A stretch of 64,000 nt of DNA. Origin: Anseranas semipalmata. Taxonomy: Eukaryota; Chordata; Aves; Anseriformes; Anseranatidae. The stretch lies in the NCBI GenBank assembly GCA_013399115.1, contig VXAA01006069.1, positions 740,781-804,780 on the forward strand, read 5' to 3'. This document shows positions 38,401-47,443 of the stretch, piece after piece; the first letter of the stretch is position 1, and every line of letters begins with the position of its first letter. A program made the position numbers and the translations under genes. Below the pieces are notes generated by a model that worked only from the letters and a program-made list of their open reading frames with translations, did not search any database and had not been told where the DNA came from.

Positions 38401-39508
38401 GTTCTCTAGCACAAAGCCTTCTGTTCTACCATACACGTTTTGCTGCATTGATATCAGCATGGCAGCCAGACTGGGAGTCATTTCCTAATGTACATGCCTG
38501 TACATCATAGTATATTCTTGTACTATCATCCTGACTATGGTGCCTGTGTTGTGAACCATTAAACTTTAAAAATCAGGTATAGGCTTAATAATGTTCTGAC
38601 ATACATCTTCTGCAGGTAGAGAAACTTTACTAGCAAAAAAAATACCCTCACCAAGGGCACAGGACTTTGTATCATGCACGGCACATTATTAGACTGTAGC
38701 ACACCGTTCAGGTTATTCTAATTCTTCCTGGCATGGCCCACATGCAGCAGCAAATGCAACATAAGCAAAGTCATTCTTTTGCAAGCATTGTTATTTTAAC
38801 GGCTTGTAACAGAATGTGAAACAAATAAGAAACCAAGGTTCCTGTTCCCCAATAGCTTAGTCTCAATAGTAAATTCCCACTTCAGAGAATAAAATGATCT
38901 ATTTAAAGCACGTCTGATCTGCACTTACACTTTGGTACTTTTTCTTTATGTGACCATCGCCTAGATGCCACCTCTTGGGCAGGCAAGAAAAGAGGATTAA
39001 AAAGATAAATTCTGAAATGCAAAGCATGAAAAATATTTAGCAGAGATGATTCAATTTCAATGAATATCCAACAAAGCTTTTATTTCTACTCAGTTTACCC
39101 TCCTGACTCTGTGGCAGTCTGCATGGAACCTACTGGGTCACTATAATTTCAGGCTTCTTGCTCTTCAGCAACCTGTGTCAAAGACCAACAGAGAGCCAAA
39201 TCACTAGAGGCCGGTCAGGCTGGCTTGCAAGCTCTGATGTTCATTTGGCATTCCCAGGGCTTATAGGGAGTTAGCTGCACTTCAGACCAAAATATATAAT
39301 GAAAAGTAGTCAGGAGCCTGGAAGTCTTGGTGATACCAAGCTTCACCCACCGTGAAGAACTTTGTTTAGAAATGATCAAAGGATAATTTTTGATTTTCCA
39401 GAATGCAATTTTTCAGAGTTTGCTGCATGATGAATTTTGTTGTATTTGGGAACTTTTATTTCAAATACAAACATAGCCAAATTTTGAAATTCCCCGTGAA
39501 ACATTATC

Positions 39509-39526
39509 TTTTTTTTTTTTTTTTTT
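39509..39526 (+). repeat. T18 homopolymer
   Basis: Eighteen T residues in AT-rich sequence. Confidence 0.9.
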
Positions 39527-40576
39527 GCACAAGTCTACTTGCTTTCTTCAAATAGTGAAATTTCCTTCTTTATGTTTTGCTCAGTAGATTTTAATTGTAT
39601 GCTTTTATACTAGCCATTCATACTAGTTCTATTGTATAAAATTGAATGATTTAATTCAACACAGAAAATGCTGATGCCCTCATGGCTTTAGAATATTTTC
39701 CCCAACAAGGGATTTCAAGAAGCATTGTCACTCAGCAGATCAGCTCAGGAGACAGTAGCTGTGAGTAACTATGGAGTAGTGACAGAGTTCAAACAAAACA
39801 AAACTCTACATAGATGGTTCTGCTTTATGGAAAAATGTTTCAGCCCGCATAATAGCTCAGGAAGTTCTTTTGTTGGTACATTGTGTGCCTTCCAGAGGGA
39901 GCCATTCTTTTTTTTTTATAGACATCTTGAATGAAATGTATGTCATGTGAAGAACAGGCAACTTGTATCCAAATGACATTAGCCCTAAAATAGGAGTTAT
40001 GTGGGAATCAGCCATCACAAGTCTATGTGGTATTCTGCACCAAAATGAATTTCACACATTGTAGTTTGTCTTTAGCATACTGCATTCTCTGGAGAGTACC
40101 ATTCTGGCCTCTCTACCACATGGGCAAATTGAGTTAATGCAATAGCTTTTCTCCTTTGAAGAATTTATTTTGAATTTAGGAAATGTCAGATATGTAAATC
40201 TGTGTGATTTATATTATGAAACTACCTCTTTATTTGGAGCAGTTCACCATAACTGGCCATCACTGCCCACGATTGTTAAATGAATATGTAAATAGGAATA
40301 ATGAAGTGGGCAGATATTTAAAAATATGAAGAAAAGTTATTTTCCAAGGAGCCATTTATTAGATAGCAAAACAGACTTTTTAGAGAACTGCAATAAGCCC
40401 TCATCATTATATGGACTTCTAATTCAGTGCATAGTAGACAGTGTACTAGAAAAAAAATAACTACATGGACTGAACTGACATTGATCCCAAAGTTCTGGAA
40501 TTAAGAAATCTTACAAATCTTTTCTGTTCCTGACTTCTGTGACAACTTGCAAGGGCTTTTGTAGATCAGGACCCAA

Positions 40577-40612
40577 GTATAGTAAAACAGCTTTGTATAG
40601 TAAAACAGCCTT
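40577..40612 (+). repeat. 18-bp tandem duplication, two copies
   Basis: GTATAGTAAAACAGC plus three pyrimidines occurs twice head to tail, with a single mismatch between copies. Confidence 0.85.
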
Positions 40613-40718
40613 ACTCTAAGGAAAAATTTGCTCTGTGCCAATCTACACTGTGCTTTCCCATCACAAGTGCTATTAATCCGTTACTTTCACAAGCAATGAA
40701 GTATGTTAAGGAAAATGT

Positions 40719-40734
40719 AAAAAAAAAAAAAAAA
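40719..40734 (+). repeat. A16 homopolymer
   Basis: A run of sixteen A residues after GAAAATGT. No retrocopy was recognised upstream. Confidence 0.9.
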
Positions 40735-41187
40735 GCACTGAAGATTATTTTTAGATTTTATATGTATCAACTAGAAACTAATTGGATTAAATATTTTAGT
40801 ATAAAAAGAGCACTTTTTCCAGACTTTTGCTTTAGGTTGCCAGTTTTCAATATGTGTTTTTCTCTGTTTCACTCTACATACTGTATTTTTACTCATTAAG
40901 TTATATGGTCTTAAAATAAAGAACTTTTAATTTTAAATTTTTAGATGATCTTAACCCTTCACTGCTAAGAAGATCATGGAGATGCAAAAATATCTTAGCT
41001 GGACAGCTATCTGATGATACTGTCTTTAGCTGAAAATACAAGTGAATATCTAAAGGGTATGGTAATAGGGTCAGATGCCTCCCTTGAAGACAACACCTTT
41101 ATGGAACATAAAAATCTAAATGTATGGATGTCAGGGTTAAGTTCAAATATTTTAGTACCCACATATTTAAGTACTAGTTTAGTTGTA

Positions 41188-41247
41188 TTTGTTTTTTGTT
41201 TTTTGTTTGTTTGTTTGTTGTTGTTTTGTTTTGTTTTGTTTTGTTTT
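41188..41247 (+). repeat. Compound (TTTG)n-(TTTTG)n microsatellite
   Basis: About 60 bases of T-rich units: first longer T runs with G, then TTTG units, then TTG, then four TTTTG units. It generates a poly-Phe/Val/Leu stretch on the plus strand and a Lys/Asn/Gln stretch on the minus strand; both are artefacts. Confidence 0.9.
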
Positions 41248-42953
41248 CCTGGCACATTTCTAGTCTTAAATCAGATGTGGAATACTTGTAAGGTAGTGCC
41301 CATTGGAGGATTTCAACAACTTTTCATTTTTATGTTTAAGGCTTCTGCAGGACATCTTTCTTCTATGACAGCACCAATACATTGATAACACCTGCCTCTT
41401 TCCAGTTGATCACACTTGTTGAGACTTATGCGCATTAACAAATCAACTAATAACCTTCTCATTCTCTTTCATCTGCGTTAGTACTGGTAGCTCTGTGCAT
41501 ACAGAGTTATGGTATACAATGCATTCCCTGTTTAAACGGATTTTTTTGAGTGCAAAACCTATTTCTGGTCATATTGCTTAATGATACATACCTCTAACTC
41601 AGAAAGGGTAATTCAAAGAAAAGAAAGGTTTTTCTTACAGATGTAAGTAACTTTTGAATGATACCATCTTTGGACTGTCCTATGTGTTATATGTCTTTAC
41701 ATTTTGTCCCAGAATATTAAGACAGTTCACGTTTGTACCATTTCTGTGTATTTATGTATATGAAAGACAAAAGCCCTGAAAGATACGACTTGGAAGGCTC
41801 TGCTGGTAGTCAGAAAACATAGTACCTTTACCACATTGCTGCATATTGGAGCACAACTCAAATAATACCAAGTTAATTCCAGAGGGGACAATACATCCAC
41901 AGGGAATAGGATGACATTGTTAGAGGTTACTAGTTTGGGTTGTAAAAGCAAGGGAGCCACAGTCAAGTGATGCTACACCCAAGCTAATACATCTGCCATC
42001 ATGATGGTGGTAATTAATCAGGGACAGCACCGTGCTGCTGATGCTGTGCTGCTTCTGGTTCTGGTGCATTGGTACATCCAAGTGTGGTTGCAACTAAATC
42101 AGAAACCATTGCACAGGTGTTTATTGTCATAACCATGAAAAATACTAATATCACCAGAGTTACATGCTCAAATTTCACTTGTAAAAAAATAAAAATCAAA
42201 AAAAAATGTACTCAGGCACATTCATCAAAGCTATACTAAATAGATTATCTAGTGATCTAGAACATTTAAAGTGCACAAGTTCAAAAACAATGAGTAAAAA
42301 CTATAACAATCAGAAAAAAAAAGAAATCACGATCAACTCATGGACATTTGGCAAACAATGGTTTTCTAAGTTATTTCTTATGCATTGTTTATTCACCTCT
42401 AATAAGTATCATACAGTATAGATGGTATTTTTATTTCAACTCCTAGAAGATTAAAAAATCTGTGGAAACTAGCTGAGAGTTTTGCAAGTATATCTGAATG
42501 GTGAATAAACTGAGGTAAGTTGGAGTTTATGCCTCTGAACATGTTGTACAATCAGTGGATAAGACAAGGTTTAAATATAGATTGAAAACCACAGGGTATT
42601 AAGTATCTAGGAATATTTTACCTTATGGAGTTGAAGGCTACAACTAAACTTAACAAAGAGGTAATGTGAAATACAGTGATAAAAATAATTGCTGGGTGGT
42701 CTCTGCCACATACTGTATCATGTGGTGGAAAAGGCTGAGAGCCATAAGAAAGACATTGGAACTAAACTCGACGTACTGTATACATTAACCATCTTGCTAT
42801 TTACCTTCTGAGAAAAGTTCTAAAGAAACTCCTGGGTTAGTTAACAAAAACTTTATGGCATTATAGGAAGCCCAAAATCTGGGGTGAAAATGCTACTGTT
42901 AGCCAAACCTTTAAGTGGAGCAAATTTTCAAAAGTTACAAAAATATTGTTTTG

Positions 42954-42998
42954 TTTTTTCTTTCTTTTTTCTTTTCTTTTTTTTTTTTTTTCTTTTTG
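42954..42998 (+). repeat. Polypyrimidine (T/C-rich) tract
   Basis: About 45 bases almost entirely T with scattered C. It precedes GGTGAAG and could act as a splicing polypyrimidine tract, but it may simply be low-complexity sequence. Confidence 0.85.
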
Positions 42999-43095
42999 GT
43001 GAAGCCAAGGAATAGGGACCATATAAGTGGATCTCAGCCCACTTGGTTACTCTTTGAAAAAGCACAAATGTTATTTTTTCATTTGTTTTTATTAG

Positions 43096-43247
43096 CAATG
43101 GTGAACCGAAAAGACCTGGAATCTAAGTTCAGTATTGAAAGTCATGGCTATGTAGATTTTGAATCGTTAAGAAAATGGAGGGAAAAATGCAAGGGAAAAT
43201 ACAAAATAAAAACAAGGGACGTCACTATGAAACAAAATGAGTGTTAG
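43096..43247 (+). other. Candidate terminal exon (weak)
   Basis: A good-looking acceptor (TTTGTTTTTATTAG, ending at 43095) is followed three bases later by an ATG and an open frame of 49 codons to a TAG at 43245-43247. The predicted peptide is charged and rich in Lys, Arg and Glu, without membrane or low-complexity segments, and looks more protein-like than most frames here. No donor was identified, so it would be a last exon, and no polyadenylation signal was identified close by. The family is not recognised. Chance remains likely. Confidence 0.15.
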
Positions 43248-43268
43248 TTTTTTTGTTTGTTTGTTTGT
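43248..43268 (+). repeat. (TTTG)n microsatellite beside GC-rich insertion
   Basis: A T7 run then TTTG units, ending 18 bp left of the TTAA that bounds the GC-rich element at 43287-43606. Confidence 0.85.
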
Positions 43269-43286
43269 CTTCTTGATTTTTTAATC

Positions 43287-43606
43287 TTAAACATCAGGGC
43301 CCTGAGGGCACCACCAGGCCTCACTGGCCCAGATCAGTCCCCCCAGCCTTTCAGCCCCTGCCCCAGCAAGGCCACAGCAGGCCCAGTCCCCAGCTCCAAC
43401 AGCCATGCCCAACCATGGGCCCCACTGAGCTGGGCTCCATGTCCCAGTCTGGCCTTGGCCCATCCCCGGGCTCAGTGATGTGCCCAGTGCCTGGGGCTGC
43501 CCGGGGGCTGCCCTGCTCCTGGCTGGGGCCTGGGAGGGCCCAGGCTGCCAGGCCCAGCCCAGTCACCCTGGCCAGCCCCCGGCCTGCACAGTGCCCTGAT
43601 GTTTAA
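43287..43606. mobile_element. TTAA-flanked GC-rich inverted-terminus element, putative piggyBac-like MITE
   Basis: The 320-bp unit begins TTAA-ACATCAGGGC (43287-43300) and ends GCCCTGATGT-TTAA (43593-43606), so TTAA copies flank 10-bp perfect inverted termini; the match resumes for three more bases after one mismatch. A hand count gives 220 G+C in 310 bp (71%), against clearly AT-rich surroundings, with only three CpGs. This suggests long methylation after insertion and argues against a CpG island. TTAA duplication is the hallmark of piggyBac-superfamily insertion. The element is far too short to encode a transposase; frames on both strands (43257-43606) are by-products of GC richness. Known piggyBac termini usually start with CCC, which is not seen here, so the superfamily call is tentative. 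Confidence 0.6.
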
Positions 43607-44119
43607 CAATAATGCAGGAGGTCTGCATGTTTTAGCGTTACAGAGGATGTCAGACCCACTGAAGGGTCTGTTTCTTTCCCATCTATTTGTAAAATCGTGT
43701 AGGTTCAGATCAGGACTTCAAATACACAGGTGCTGCCTTCCTGCCGACGGTGAGAGAAGTGCTGCAGAAACCTGCTCTGATTCTTCACTGGGACTCTAAT
43801 GCAGAGGCAATGTAAGTAAAACATAGTCTTCTGCTAATTTCTAAGGGATTTGAGTCAAGCCCCTTAACTACATATATTATCTTCTCCCCTCCTTTCTGCT
43901 CATTTCAATCTCCTCAAAATTACCACTCATACATTAATGAATAAGCACTGTGTCACTAAATGCTAGAGGGAGGCAATGGAGAAAGATTACTGTGAGTTCA
44001 AAAAAGGAATTTTAGTGTGCTGCCTTATCCCTGCTTCTTTATTTTTTTGATTAATGGAACAATAAACACCAATGAGAATCGGTGCAGATAGCTTAAGAGG
44101 TGTGGACAGATGCTTGTCT

Positions 44120-44175
44120 TCTGACTCTTCAAAGGGCATTTACTATCTTAAATATTCTATGATTCTGCAATTTTG
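44120..44175 (+). mobile_element. Possible CR1 LINE 3' terminus (very short, diverged)
   Basis: CTTAAATATTCTATGATTCTG resembles the end of CR1 elements, which finish in tandem ATTCTATG-type octamers after a CCTTCCAACC-type segment; here the upstream segment (TTACTATCTTAAA) is only loosely similar. If correct the orientation is plus. The match is short enough to be coincidence. Confidence 0.35.
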
Positions 44176-45271
44176 GTTGAGAGTTGGTGACTCTATTCCA
44201 TTTCGATGGGTATCCAATTACAACTCAAATATTTGCACTTGACAGCAGTTTTGGACTACATAGTTAAATGAAAAATGAACCAACTGCAGTACATACTTTA
44301 ATAACAATCAGTCTTAAGAGAATTTTAGAAGAACAACTTCTGACCCACCAGGATTATTAAACATCCCATAGCATTTTTTGTAAGATTAGTCACAGTGTCT
44401 TTTCTGAAACGCAATTTATACTATTACATTCTACCCCATAAATCGCCCTACAGTAACAACTGAATATAGTATTCTTCCTGTCACATATTGTTGTAGAAAG
44501 TTAAAAAGCTGTCATGTTCCACCTCAGAAATGGATCCACTTTGCTAGAGTGTAATGCAGTTCTATTACAAGATTTGGAATATTTTGTTACTTTACAATTC
44601 AGTGCATTTGCAAGAGAACCCATTAGTTTTTCAGTGCTTCTTGGTGTCCTAATCTGCATCAATGAATATAGAAATCTGCTATCAGTGAATACAGAATCTG
44701 CAACTCCTTATTTAAGACTAGTCTTTCAACTCAGAGGGGAGCCAGTAGTCCTGCTACCCTTGATAATTATGTATCTCATGATATGTTTGCCAGAATAGGG
44801 ATATAAACCTAGTGCTCTATCCAGATTCAAGTGTGAATAATTACATTCTGCCTACCTAAATTCCCACTGTAGTTTCAGTTGGGTACAGTATATTTCTTCA
44901 TTTCCTGCTCTAGGGCCTGTTCTGGCATCTATTGAAGTTAATGGAAAGTTCCCTAAGACTTTAGTGAAGGAAAAGGTCCATAAACTATAGTGTAATTTTG
45001 TTGTGGTATTAAACAGCTTGAGTTGACATAAGTAGAATCTGTATCTTATTATAAATTGCTTGCACTGTAAAGTATCTTTACCAGTTGGGAAAACTCTTCA
45101 TATCTCATCAACATTAAATAGATTATGTGCATATTCAAGATATAACTAGTAGCAATTATTGTATTATATATGTATTGTATAAGAGTCATAATATCTGCTA
45201 ACTTCACATATAAATATGGTTGATCCCAGTGTCACTGAACTTTCTTTTGGGTTTAGTGAGGATGTCTTGGC

Positions 45272-45322
45272 TATGCCTTAAGAGCAGTAGGCCTTAAGTA
45301 TGCCTTAAGTGTAGTAGCCTTC
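45272..45322 (+). repeat. Imperfect tandem duplication, about 27 bp
   Basis: TATGCCTTAAG followed by a GTAG-GCCTT segment is repeated twice, with a few substitutions and one indel. Each copy contains the near-palindromic word GCCTTAAG. Confidence 0.75.
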
Positions 45323-45364
45323 TGAGGCATGGAAATTATATTCTCTGTCTTTGGATGTGTGCAG

Positions 45365-45393
45365 AAACAAAACAAAACAAAACAAAACAAAAC
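45365..45393 (+). repeat. (AAAAC)6 pentanucleotide microsatellite
   Basis: Six AAAAC units, the reverse complement type of the TTTTG tracts near 24.3 and 41.2 kb. Confidence 0.92.
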
Positions 45394-46292
45394 AGAAATA
45401 AACAACTTGTTCAAAAATTGAATTCAAGTCTTCTGAACCTTAGATCAATACCTAAAGTACAATACTCCATGATACTTCATCAGGGAAGTAACACAGGTGC
45501 AAGAAATTGATGCTCTGTATTTCTTAGCAAAATATATTTTTGCTTTAATAACATTCCTAGAGATAAAGGTTTTGAACCCTTCTCCCTTGTCTCTAAGATG
45601 TTCCTTGGAGGAGACGAATAGAACATGTGTCAGTGAGCAACTCAAAACAAAGGCAGACCAAATTGTAAGGTTTATATTCAGACCTGAGCTTCTCTAATGT
45701 TTTGGAGGTACTCAGGCCCATCTTTAACAGGAACTGATTTTATTTAGCATTTTAATACAGTAAGGGTCACAGTCTAATGAACTAGATGACTCCAGCCTGG
45801 AACATGTTTGATACAGTCAGGGAATTCATCTTTTTGCTCCCACACCACCATTGTTTCCAGTATCTGACACACACAAATCACCTTCTAAACATTTGGACAG
45901 AAGTTACTAGGGAACAGAGCTAGGATGGACTAAAGTGGAAAAGGAGATCAGGGAAAAAGATAGAAGCACAAGATGTTATGACAGGGATCTACTGTAGAGA
46001 TGAGAGATAAACAGTATTTGCAAACATTTAGCTCTTACTCTTTCAGCAAGTCAGGTTGTTTTGGCTTTCCCCAGTTAATCTCTGGTTTCCCTGATCTAAT
46101 TAGACCTATTGTAACTGTTTTTAACATATCAGAAAGAGAGTTACATCCACCTATCCATTATGTGCATGTCTCTCTCCTCACTGTGTATCAATACAAAGAT
46201 ACACTTTAGCATACTCTTTATGAGCAATTGATCAACTCAGATCTATTTGGGGCTGGAAAATGTAAGCAAGTTTTAAGAATGAATATTCCTAT

Positions 46293-46340
46293 ATATGAAT
46301 ATATTCATATTCTCATGAACCTGCCCCAGGCTGGGGCAGG
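46293..46340. repeat. Two adjacent perfect inverted repeats
   Basis: ATATGAATATATTCATAT (46293-46310) is an 18-bp perfect palindrome. Ten bases later, CCTGCCCCAG and CTGGGGCAGG (46320-46340) form a 10-bp inverted repeat around a single central G. One palindrome is AT-only in its core and the other is GC-rich; such close pairing of two perfect palindromes is unusual. There is no terminator context, because this is eukaryotic DNA. Confidence 0.85.
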
Positions 46341-47329
46341 GCACAAGCCATCTATTTATTCCTCCAAAGCCTGTGTCATGTGCTTTTAACCTTGGCTTGA
46401 GCTATTGGCATGGAAATTGCCAGCATCCTAGGTATACAGCATTCCTTTTCTCTGGCCTTAGAGAAAACCAGGAGGGTTGATATGAAAGTGGGGCTGGAGT
46501 AAAAGTCCATGGTGGCAGCTTCATGCCTTCTCTCAGAAACCAGCAAAGGAATTCTGCAGTGAAGCTAGAGCAGTGGAGAGAATCTCAACTATTTAATTCT
46601 GTGATGCTTCCTGTGGCAGTGGGAGGTCATTTTAATTCAAGAACAAAAACAACAGAGAGTCTTGCAGTTTCACATACTGCAACTCTAATCATTTAAAAAC
46701 TCTCCAAATCAGAAGCGTGGTGCAGGTGAGCAAGCTGGTGAAAACCCTCCTGACAAGAAAGCTGGTTTTATTTTATTTAATTTTTAAATGTTTCTACAGC
46801 TTGCTAGATTCATAACCTAGGGCAAGTTTAATTAAAGTCAATGAAGCAGTTTAAAGTGGAGAAAAAATCAGCATTAGAATAAGTGTTGATTGTTTCCTAA
46901 TTATGCTGTGGACTTTCTCTGTAATTGATTCCTGCCTTTTTAACTCTAGATAAAGCCACTGATATATACCAATGTAGACAGGAGACGTGGGAAATTCCTT
47001 CATAACATTCCTTTACTATTCACTTACGTAGATATGTTAGCACCCTTGTTACATGATCCTTTTCATTGCTTTTTGTCAACAGTTAGACAAGATGGATTTT
47101 ATTTTCTGAAAAATTGTAATAATACAATAGTGTATGCAGAAAAATTTTGCATGTATAATTGGAAAATCTTTTGGTTTACAAATCATTTATTTGGAGAGCA
47201 AACCTGTATGATGTCATCTTAAGCTTCCATATTCAGCCTGAATGGAAGACTACCAGTGAATGTGGAGAATAATGGTTGCTATGAGTGTTACTCCTAACCC
47301 GTAGGTGGTCTCAGCATGATCTTGTTTGG

Positions 47330-47390
47330 ACGTGGCCGGGCAGCTTGCGTACAGTACAAGCGCGCCGCTCTTACCTTCGGTGGAGATACC
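47330..47390. other. Small CpG cluster
   Basis: Seven CpGs occur within about 60 bp (including GCGCGCCGC at 47360-47368) in a region where CpG is otherwise rare. It overlaps the donor side of the minus-strand candidate exon at 47375-47443. It is far too small for a standard CpG island. Confidence 0.6.
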
Positions 47391-47443
47391 AAGCCCTAAC
47401 TGGTGGGCAGGCTGCATAACTGCCTGTCATTGACAGAGCTGTG
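47375..47443 (-). other. Candidate 69-nt internal exon
   Basis: On the minus strand a strong 3' splice signal (TTCCTCCTGTCCTACCAG) is followed by 69 nt and then a near-consensus 5' splice site (CCGAAG|GTAAGAG). Length is a multiple of three and exactly one of three frames is open (about 22 residues, mixed composition). The CpG cluster overlaps the donor end. No neighbouring exon could be linked and the product is not recognised; a non-coding RNA exon would fit equally well. Single sites with this quality do occur by chance in 64 kb. Confidence 0.25.

Larger units (their letters stand above)
38401..42950. other. Non-coding stretch with homopolymers and TTTG-type repeats
   Basis: No credible gene was found. 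It holds T18 (39509-39526), an 18-bp two-copy tandem repeat (40577-40612), A16 (40719-40734) and a compound TTTG/TTTTG tract (41188-41247). Frames at 41014-41385 and 41007-41255 are products of that tract. A short hydrophobic minus frame (42014-42199) follows a T-rich tract and is discussed as a finding. Confidence 0.6.
43607..46290. other. Non-coding stretch with a possible CR1 tail and small repeats
   Basis: No convincing gene. It holds a possible CR1 3' terminus (44120-44175), an imperfect 27-bp tandem duplication (45272-45322) and (AAAAC)6 (45365-45393). The frame at 44514-44798 (94 codons) is moderately hydrophobic and has no recognisable domain or splice context. Confidence 0.55.

Noticed and set aside
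40719..40734. Poly-A runs (also 28101-28127 and 53447-53462) as tails of processed pseudogenes
   Set aside because: I could not recognise any transcript-like body upstream or flanking target-site duplications.
41007..41385. Frames on both strands around 41.2 kb, including a 123-codon plus frame with a hydrophobic stretch
   Set aside because: The hydrophobic or Lys/Asn-rich parts are translations of the TTTG/TTTTG microsatellite at 41188-41247.
43257..43606. Overlapping Pro/Gly-rich frames on both strands in the GC-rich segment
   Set aside because: High G+C removes stop codons, several frames are open at once, and the segment has the boundaries of a short transposable element.
43287..43606. 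GC-rich segment as a CpG island or promoter
   Set aside because: Only three CpGs in about 310 bp at 71% G+C. That is strong CpG depletion, the opposite of an island.
44514..44798. 94-codon plus frame with moderately hydrophobic product
   Set aside because: No recognisable domain, no splice signals found and no compositional shift from surrounding DNA.
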